The position numbers were made by a program, and so were the translations under genes. A stretch of 64,000 nt of DNA from Adiantum capillus-veneris (lineage: Eukaryota > Streptophyta > Polypodiopsida > Polypodiales > Pteridaceae), in NCBI GenBank assembly GCA_014529385.2, contig CM043956.1, forward strand, positions 64,236,620-64,300,619, given 5' to 3'. The notes below the pieces were generated by a model that was not told the origin of the DNA, did not search any database, and saw only the letters and a list, made by a program, of their open reading frames with translations. Shown here one piece after another: positions 58,749 to 64,000 of the stretch (position 1 is its first letter; each line of letters begins with the position of its first letter).

Positions 58749-60952
58749 TTTCCAAGCAATCAGACTATACATAGTCTCTACCCTTACAAGTCCACCATAA
58801 ACCTTCAATACCACTTCATAATTCAATCCAAGACCATAAACCATAATCCAACCCCATCACATGGGTGAATACTCCACCCAACTTAGGGTGATGCACATCC
58901 AATCCTGCAAAACTGCTTTAGTACACAACATGGTTGCAAAGTTTTGGCATCATTTTTGCAACACAACCATATCCCAAAAATCCAAGAGCCACACTGGCTT
59001 CCACCATCAAAGATCACAACCATATTCCATGAGGAATCTCATCCCTTTGACCATAAACCATATTCCTTAAACCGAACCAACTCCCACACTTGGAGTTTGA
59101 TTATACTCATTGTAATCAAACTGAGCCAACACATGGCCCTTAAAGAATGAACTTTTTATGCATAAAAGAAGTCAGACCATGGACTGGACATATCTTCACA
59201 ATCACATTTTAACAATGTTAAACCATGCATAAGTGATGTACTATGACCGCACCTCACCCCTTAGCACATAGAGCCAATTTTTAATGTAGAATGATGGATA
59301 CACATGCACATGAGGAATCCACATTCAATGACGAGGTTCAATACATCATACGCCATTATCCTATCAACTCAACCAAGATACAAAACAGCCCCACCACTTG
59401 GTCAAGCACATGCCTTAACTTCACGCATATGCAAATAATAACTTTTTACTATTTTTGAGTGCACAAATAATATGCAAATGAAAGTATTGGACCTCAAACC
59501 AATGCATCAATATCAGTCCCATAACATAGGCTAACACCTTATCACATCACTTTGCCCATCTGAGACTTATGTAAACAACTATTACACAAAAACAAAACCC
59601 CCTTCTTTATATTTTCTAGTACATATATGGTTGACTAACCATACACCCCCATATAAATTTATGGACATTAAACACTTAAATATACTCACCGAAACAAACC
59701 ATAAATGATACATGAACCATCATCAAATTCACGATGCTATATAGTGCTCCCCCTAGGTAGCACCCCTACACGTGTAGGCAATCCCATACAAGGAACAATT
59801 ATTAATAGCTTGCACTCATGAAGTGATATCGGTGATTTAAATACATTTAGCAGCAAATCAAGGTGGTTCTCGAAGGAGTCTGGGGTCCAAAATTTTGACT
59901 AAGGGCAGTGGGAAGCAAGCTTCATTTTTATCACAACTCTTTGCTTGTGCGGAATTTTCACATGACACTCGAGAGAAAATGTTCTAAATGATGTGTTTAA
60001 TCTTTGGTTCAAAATGTTTGACCTGATTAATATCAGTTTGGGAGATACGATCAAAACAATGTTCCTATCGTCTATATGACGTGAAATAAAAGTCCTTTTT
60101 TTGCACCGACGTGACTATAACACATCGTGTGCATAAATCAATGATCTAAACATGATGAAACAAGCATGGAGCATCCTCGTGCACATTCAACAAGCCCATA
60201 CATGCTCTCGTATATGAAAAATCAACCACTAAGAAACAAAGTAGAGAGAGAAAGATAGGATAGTTGTAATGGAAATGGCCTATGAACTTTGAGAAAAGCA
60301 GAATTAAGAGAATTAGAGTGAGAATTTTTGTGAGATTACTTTGAGAACATAGAGGGTGAACTTAATTGATGGTAGAAACATGAACATAGTACTTAATTAA
60401 CTTGGCATGAACAATACTTTTGCAAGAGAGAGAGAGAGTATAAGAGAACATGACAATAGTTGAGGATCGGATTTACTTGGAACCGGTCCCCCCTCGAAAA
60501 GGCATTTGTATTATAGATCCTCCCATCAAGAGAGACTTGTTAATACAATCTTTGCATTCCTTGTGACCTTGGTGATGCTATGAAGATGGAAAGCTTCATG
60601 CATCACGAGCATAACATAAACTTTGCAAATAACTATCCCAAGACTCAATCCCAAGGGCTTAAACACCTTCGAAGGTGGAGAGAGCTAGCGGGGAATGAGG
60701 GTAGGGAAGAGGAGGAAGAATCATCCAAAGGAGAAAGAAATCGTTCCTCACTTATCATCACTCTTCTTGCTTAGCATAGCATAATAGCATAGTAATGAAG
60801 ATGAAGAAGATGGAAAGCTTAAGCATTGAAGCATGGCTCTTGGTTGGATTTGCATTCCATGGCCAAGAGTGTTGGTGTAGGCTCTCCACTTCTCAACAAG
60901 CTTGGAGAAGGAGATGGAGCTCTTGCACTTTGCACTCCACACAATTAGAGAA
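58749..60952. other. AT-rich, no recognised gene
   Basis: No coding motif, LTR or long repeat was recognised. Short ORFs at 58861-59150 and 60580-60774 lack family features. Confidence 0.5.
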
Positions 60953-61001
60953 TGTGTGTGTGTGTGTGTGTGAGTATACCCCCCTCTCATGCGTGGTCCA
61001 C

Positions 61002-61042
<41 letters not shown>
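60953..61042 (+). repeat. (GT)n and (CT)n microsatellites
   Basis: GT run at 60953-60972 and CT run at 61003-61042. Confidence 0.92.
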
Positions 61043-61045
<3 letters not shown>

Positions 61046-62094
61046 TTATTTAATTATTTCATTTGGACATGTGTCCTCTTTTTTCTCTTTGAGAGAAAGA
61101 ACTTAATGATTTATTTTTATGTATCTAAATTCTCATTGGACCCCTTTAAAACCTATCCAATAGCATTCAAGCACATCATGAGGGCCACATGTGGAGGATC
61201 ATTTGAACATGTGTCTTTTATGCTTATTAAGTCATTTGGTTTGAATCGAATTCTTCAAACACTTAGTCAATCAAGCATGGAAAATTTGATGCCTCTTGAG
61301 TTTATCTTTGAATTGAACACTTCAAGAACCTTAGTCATTTAAGCATATGAGAAGCACCTCAAGGTGTTGGGCAAGGTTTCCACTAACACTTAGCAAGCCG
61401 ACAAGCACGTCATGCTTGGATAGGAATCCCACCTCAAGCTCAGCCATAGCTTGCCTAAGATCAAAGGACTTTTTAACACTTAACTTTTGGAGGTCTTTAA
61501 TGAAGATAACCCTAAGGTCTTTAAGTTCCAATAGGTAGCATTGCTCTTTAACATACCATCTCTCATTTGAACCCCTTTAACCTTGGCGCCGTGTTGAGAC
61601 ATATCCATAAGCACATGTCTATATTCTAACCCTTGTTCCCATTTATTCTTCCACATTAAATGATCAATTTAATATGAGAAAATCATTTGGGTTGGTTAGA
61701 TATTATATTTTATGACATTAACTCTCACTTGAAATCATAGTCATCCTCGACTATGAGGTAGAAGAGATAAAGTCTTAGTCATTAGTCTACGTTTCTTGGC
61801 GGCGGGTAGAGGATTCCTTTCACCCTGCGACATCATTCTAGAATGGATGACTAGTCCAGGTGGTCCTTGGGAGGCGTAGCTGCCGCAAGCATGTCTGCTC
61901 TTTAGTCCATATCATACTCTCAAAGTAGAGTGACAAATTCTACTTGGTGTTTGAGTGACGTAATCATCACAAACATGATTCCAAGCATGCATACTATTTA
62001 AATTTGTGCACAAAAGAGGATTAGTCTTATAAGACAAAAACATTGTTCATTTAGAAAGCATTTACATTTTCTTACTCTAGTGCAACATTTTAAG

Positions 62095-62493
62095 CATTGA
62101 CAAGGTTCATACTATCCTTAAGATGTATTCCTTGCATCCATCTAGCATCTTTAAATGGATAATTTTTGAACTTAATAATATACCGGCGGATAATCTTACC
62201 ATGGTGTAGTACCTTATCTTCATGCCGAAGAATAGCTTCGGGTTGTAGCACCTCTCTTGGTCTTTGTTTTCTGGAGGGTCTTCAATGATTGATTCGATTG
62301 GTGGCTCTCCTTTGTAGGGCTTAAGTAGGATCGCATAAAAAGCATTGTGTATGAGCCATTGGTTGGGCAAATTGAGTTGATAAGCCATGTCATTGATTGG
62401 ATTCAAGATTTGAAAAGGACCATAGTATTGTTTTACTAATTTAGCATAATACTTTTGATGGCCCGTAGGATTTTTGCCCGTTTCCTCAATCAA
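62095..62493 (-). pseudogene. Integrase C-terminal and chromodomain-like region of element J
   Basis: Reads KNPTGHQKYYAKLVKQYYGP, FQILNPINDMAYQLNLPNQW and IHNAFYAILLKPYKGEPP. After a frame change near 62250 it reads LQPEAILRHEDKVLHHGKII and RRYIIKFKNYPFKDARWMQG, a chromodomain-like end. A TAA at about 62503-62505 separates it from the core in the same frame. Confidence 0.85.
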
Positions 62494-62505
62494 GCCTTGG
62501 GAAAC

Positions 62506-63400
62506 TTAAAGTAAGACCCAATCATTTTCTTTGAGCGTTAAGGCCCTTCTATGCTTGTCAGCAGTAGATTTTTGCCTTTGTTGAGAGATGGATATAGCCT
62601 CCTTAATCGTTTTGAAAAGATTCTTGTAGGTCACGGCTATACTCATCAGCAAAACAAAAATATTCCCATATACTTTAAGTAGCAAGGGACTTTTAGGTCT
62701 TCCCTCTATGATCTCAAAAGGTGCTTCTCCTATAGTAGTATGGAAAATATTATTGTACGCATACTCTACAAGGGGTAAGTACTTCTTTCCTTGTGATCGT
62801 TGATATACTTCTGTAACATAAGTCTTTAGTAGATTGAGTATCGTAAGATTGGCTATCTCACTTTGGCCATCCGTTTGTGGGTGGTAGGCCGAAGATAAAT
62901 TCAATGTTGTACCTAGATTTTCAAAGAGACCTTTCCAAAAATTACTGGTCATTTTAGGATCTCTATCTGACACGATGGATATTGGTAATCCATGGTGTTT
63001 GAAAATCTGAGATATGAAGATGGTTGCCATTTGGTGTGCCTTAATGGCCTTTTTGATAGGAATAAAGTGTGCTTGCTTGCTAAACTTGTTGATTATTGTC
63101 CATATTCCCGTATTCCCATGGATAGACTTGGGTAACCCAAAGATAAAATCCATGGATATACTCTCCCATGGTGAATTAGGGATGAGCAATGGCTGGAGTA
63201 ATCCAGGTTTTTTCCCTCTATCATACTTAGTCTTTTGGCACACCACACATTTTGAAACGTACCCTTGTATATCCACTTTCATGGTAGGCCAATAGAAGTA
63301 CATCTCTACTCCTCAAAGAGTAGGTTGAATGCCTCTATGTCCCGCATAGGGGGGAGCATGGGATTCATACATGACTTTCTCACACGAAGGGAGTGGGTAA
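62506..63400 (-). pseudogene. Integrase of element J, catalytic triad intact
   Basis: Zinc-binding N-terminus: APPYAGHRGIQPTL, a TGA, then MYFYWPTMKVDIQGYVSKC and VVCQKTKYDRGKKPG. The core keeps MDFIFGLPKSIHGNTGIW (Asp), GLPISIVSDRDPKMTSNFW (Asp) and HPQTDGQSEIANLTILNLL (Glu), then VEYAYNNIFHTTIGEAPFE. One TGA before 63303 and one TAA after 62506 are the only clear lesions. Confidence 0.9.
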
Positions 63401-63481
63401 CCCATAGCCTATTTCCATGGAGAAGATAACCATCCTGTAAGGTGAATGGTTCCTCTTTCTTCCCCAAAGCAAGGGTTGACA

Positions 63482-64000
63482 TTACATCTTTAAGGTCAGG
63501 GTCAGTAGCATACTCTCTATCGTAGAAGATAGATCATTGTGAGTTGCTATAGACACCGCATTGAATTTTGGTCGTCGTGAAAGTGCATCGGCCACTTGAT
63601 TGTGCTTACCAGAAATGTAAGCAACATGAAAATAAAATTGTGAAAGGAAAATTTTCCACCTCATTTGTTTGTCGGAAATCTTGGTTTGCGTCATGAAGCA
63701 CTTAAGACTTTGGTGGTCTATTGGTAAAATGAATGGAGTCCCCAATAAATAGTGCTTCCATGTGTCTAGGGCATGTAGAAAAGCTAAAAGCTCTTTCTCA
63801 TAAATGCCCAAGACCTGTTCTGCCGGAGCCTTTGCCTCTCATATGCTATGGCATGCCCTTCTTGAAGCAAGACTGCTCCAAGGCAATCACCACAAGCATC
63901 ACATTGGACCTCAAATGGCTTTGTTAGATTTGGAAGCATCAGGACTGGTTGAGAGGTAAGCTTCTCTTTGAGCTTGTCAAAAGCTTTTTGATCCTTAGCA
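63482..64000 (-). pseudogene. RT end and RNase H of element J
   Basis: From the right edge: KAFDKLKEKLTSQPVLMLPN, EVQCDACGDCLGAVLLQEGH with the first Asp, then after a frame change MGIYEKELLAFLHALDTWKH with Glu, PIDHQSLKCFMTQ with the next Asp, and ISGKHNQVADALSRRPKFN. The frame breaks near 63815. Confidence 0.88.

Larger units (their letters stand above)
61718..64000 (-). mobile_element. Ty3/gypsy element J, 3' half, continues beyond the window
   Basis: The purine tract AAGTGAGAGTTAA (minus, 61718-61730) adjoins an LTR end TATGACA at 61717. RNase H, integrase and a chromodomain-like tail follow in gypsy order towards the right edge. The 5' half lies right of 64000. Fewer lesions than in element I. 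Confidence 0.88.

Noticed and set aside
61585-61603. TTGGCGCCGTGTTGAGACA, resembling a tRNA-Asp primer site
   Set aside because: Only the first 9-10 bases fit the tRNA-Asp complement, no LTR end precedes it, and it lies on the wrong side of the purine tract of element J.

Overview
The window is nuclear DNA from a plant, most likely a seed plant with a large, repeat-rich genome. The evidence is the content: Ty1/copia and Ty3/gypsy LTR retrotransposons with plant-type primer sites (initiator tRNA-Met, tRNA-Asp), L1-type LINE remnants with plant zf-RVT tails, long (CT/AG)n and (GT/AC)n tracts, and one spliced-looking host exon. No rRNA, tRNA, CRISPR array, operon or prokaryotic gene is visible. 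Almost every coding stretch is a transposon relic with stops, frameshifts or lost catalytic residues.

Layout. 1-13653: 3' part of a plus-strand gypsy-type element (A) with gag, protease, an unusual acidic ORF and its 3' LTR, but no reverse transcriptase. It is split by a rearranged element (B, 948-9062) that holds two opposed copies of one retroelement, and by a truncated LINE (C, about 9331-11805). 13815-14162: unrecognised exon-like remnant. 15196-20748: complete minus-strand copia element (D) with 192-bp LTRs and a perfect 5-bp target duplication. 21378-22208: a probable first coding exon of a host gene on the minus strand, resembling plant CorA-like Mg transporter proteins; no later exon is seen. 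25169-25808: short LINE with poly(A) and a long target duplication. 26640-49590: a five-deep nest: a LINE split by a 20-kb LTR element (E), split by a copia element (F, target duplication TAAGA), split by a gypsy chromovirus-like element (G), split by a small Tat-like element (H). 53314-56495: decayed chromovirus (I) with a clear chromodomain. 57237-57896: remnant resembling L1 ORF1p. 61718-64000: 3' half of another minus-strand gypsy element (J), which runs off the window. The rest is microsatellites, short tandem duplications and AT-rich sequence without recognised genes.

How it fits together. The genes do not form a pathway; the window records successive insertions. In the 26-50 kb nest, LTR pair identity judged by eye rises inward (E lowest, F about 91%, G about 95%, H about 97%), as the nesting order demands. 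If the host exon is real, its intron begins at 21377 and the sequence to its left, including D and A, may be intronic. Coordinates of LTR ends come from TG/CA termini, primer sites and target duplications read by eye; identities are hand counts, and lineage names rest on remembered motif patterns, not on database searches.
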